Made by a program: the position numbers and the translations under genes. Positions 6,348 to 6,536 of a stretch of DNA of 6,536 bases are shown piece by piece. The notes beneath the pieces were generated by a model. The model saw only the letters and a list, made by a program, of their open reading frames with translations. It was not told the origin of the DNA and made no database searches. The stretch spans positions 1 through 6,536 of the forward strand of contig JAEDOO010000108.1 in the NCBI GenBank assembly GCA_016301965.1. The letters are read 5' to 3'. The stretch's first letter is position 1; the number at the start of each line of letters is the position of its first letter. The DNA is from Lachnospiraceae bacterium. Lineage in GTDB: Bacteria > Bacillota > Clostridia > Lachnospirales > Lachnospiraceae.

Positions 6348-6443
6348 ATGAACACTACGCTTGTGGCTCAATTTGCTCGCTGCAGGCTGATTCTCCTCTG
6401 TGCTGTGGCAGCCTATTTTGGTTTATTTTTACATCCAGGCTGA
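6348..6443 (+). CDS. Doubtful hydrophobic 31-codon ORF in the repeat region
   Basis: An ATG at 6348 opens MNTTLVAQFARCRLILLC and continues AVAAYFGLFLHPG before TGA (6441-6443). Residues about 14-28 are hydrophobic enough for one membrane helix, a form seen in small membrane peptides. There is no clear ribosome binding site, and most of the ORF lies inside the tandem repeat. There, copy differences change amino acids as freely as not (I to T, L to F, C to H), which argues against selection for this protein. Probably a by-product of the repeat. Confidence 0.15.
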   Translation: MNTTLVAQFARCRLILLCAVAAYFGLFLHPG

Positions 6444-6536
6444 CCACAGCTTTACTTTGACAGCCTGATCCCTCATTTTGCTCGCTGCAGGCTGACTTTT
6501 CTCCATGCTGTGGCAGCCTATTTTGGTTTATTTTTA
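6355..6536 (-). CDS. Doubtful open frame through the tandem repeat (partial, cut by window edge)
   Basis: On the minus strand one frame stays open from the window edge to TAG at 6355-6357, 59 codons. Because the repeat period is 105 bp (35 codons), the frame is kept from copy to copy: KINQNRLPQH and SACSEQ occur in both. The differences between copies are mostly amino-acid changing (GEKS against RGES, N against I), so coding is not supported by substitution pattern. No start is visible. Listed because it could be the end of a repetitive protein whose body lies beyond the edge. Confidence 0.15.
   Translation of the reverse strand, partial: KINQNRLPQHGEKSACSEQNEGSGCQSKAVVSLDVKINQNRLPQHRGESACSEQIEPQA
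6368..6536. repeat. Tandem repeat, 105-bp period, continues past the window edge
   Basis: Positions 6368-6431 and 6473-6536 are direct copies exactly 105 bp apart, matching at 58 of 64 bases. Five of the six differences lie in the 10 bases 6391-6400 against 6496-6505; the flanking segments are nearly identical. There is a half-unit rhythm too: CAGGCTG at 6383, 6436 and 6488, and CAGCCT at 6409, 6461 and 6514, spaced 52-53 bp. Each CAGGCTG can pair with the CAGCCT about 20 nt further on, giving a row of short hairpins (6-7 bp stems). The second copy is cut by the edge, so the array is longer than seen. Confidence 0.85.

Noticed and set aside
6368..6536. CRISPR-like array because of regularly spaced CAGGCTG motifs
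   Set aside because: The segments between motifs are themselves repeated every 105 bp, the identical core is 6-8 bp, and no cas gene is present; this is a tandem repeat, not repeats with unique spacers.

Overview
The window looks like chromosome from a gut Lachnospiraceae-type Firmicute (Blautia/Ruminococcus-like). This is an inference from gene content (an intracellular GH106-like glycosidase, a ferredoxin-type aldo/keto reductase, a DUF1653 protein), strong GGAGG-type ribosome binding sites, AT-rich intergenic DNA and moderately GC-balanced genes. Every convincing gene is on the minus strand, so transcription runs right to left.

Layout from right to left. At 6348-6536 there is a 105-bp-period tandem repeat, built from alternating CAGGCTG and CAGCCT motifs, that runs off the window edge. 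From about 6060 to 6347 there is AT-rich leader DNA with a promoter candidate and three 12-bp direct repeats. It precedes the largest gene (2895-6059), a 1054-residue GH106-like (alpha-L-rhamnosidase-type) glycoside hydrolase without a signal peptide. Behind it, 2682-2894 holds an inverted repeat lying inside a doubtful 33-codon ORF, then the promoter of a two-gene unit. That unit is a DUF1653 protein (2220-2681) coupled by an ATGA overlap to an aldo/keto reductase with two C-terminal 4Fe-4S motifs (1045-2223). Next is a short degenerate-looking stretch (854-1061) with a possible 33-codon ORF that again overlaps the next gene by ATGA. That gene is a low-GC, membrane-anchored DUF3574-like protein (423-857), followed directly by a perfect 20-bp hairpin. 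The left edge carries the start of a CDP-alcohol phosphatidyltransferase gene (1-205).

How the genes fit together: the glycosidase would act in the cytoplasm on imported rhamnose-containing or related oligosaccharides, but no transporter or regulator is visible in the window. The DUF1653 protein and the reductase are very likely co-transcribed and translationally coupled. The DUF3574-like gene may be read from the same transcript, because no terminator is seen between it and the reductase. The CDP-alcohol transferase has its own ribosome binding site and appears separate.

No clearly new multi-gene system is visible. The features that deserve a second look are the tandem repeat at the right edge, the inverted repeats around the DUF3574-like gene, the short overlapping ORF in front of it, and the direct repeats upstream of the glycosidase.
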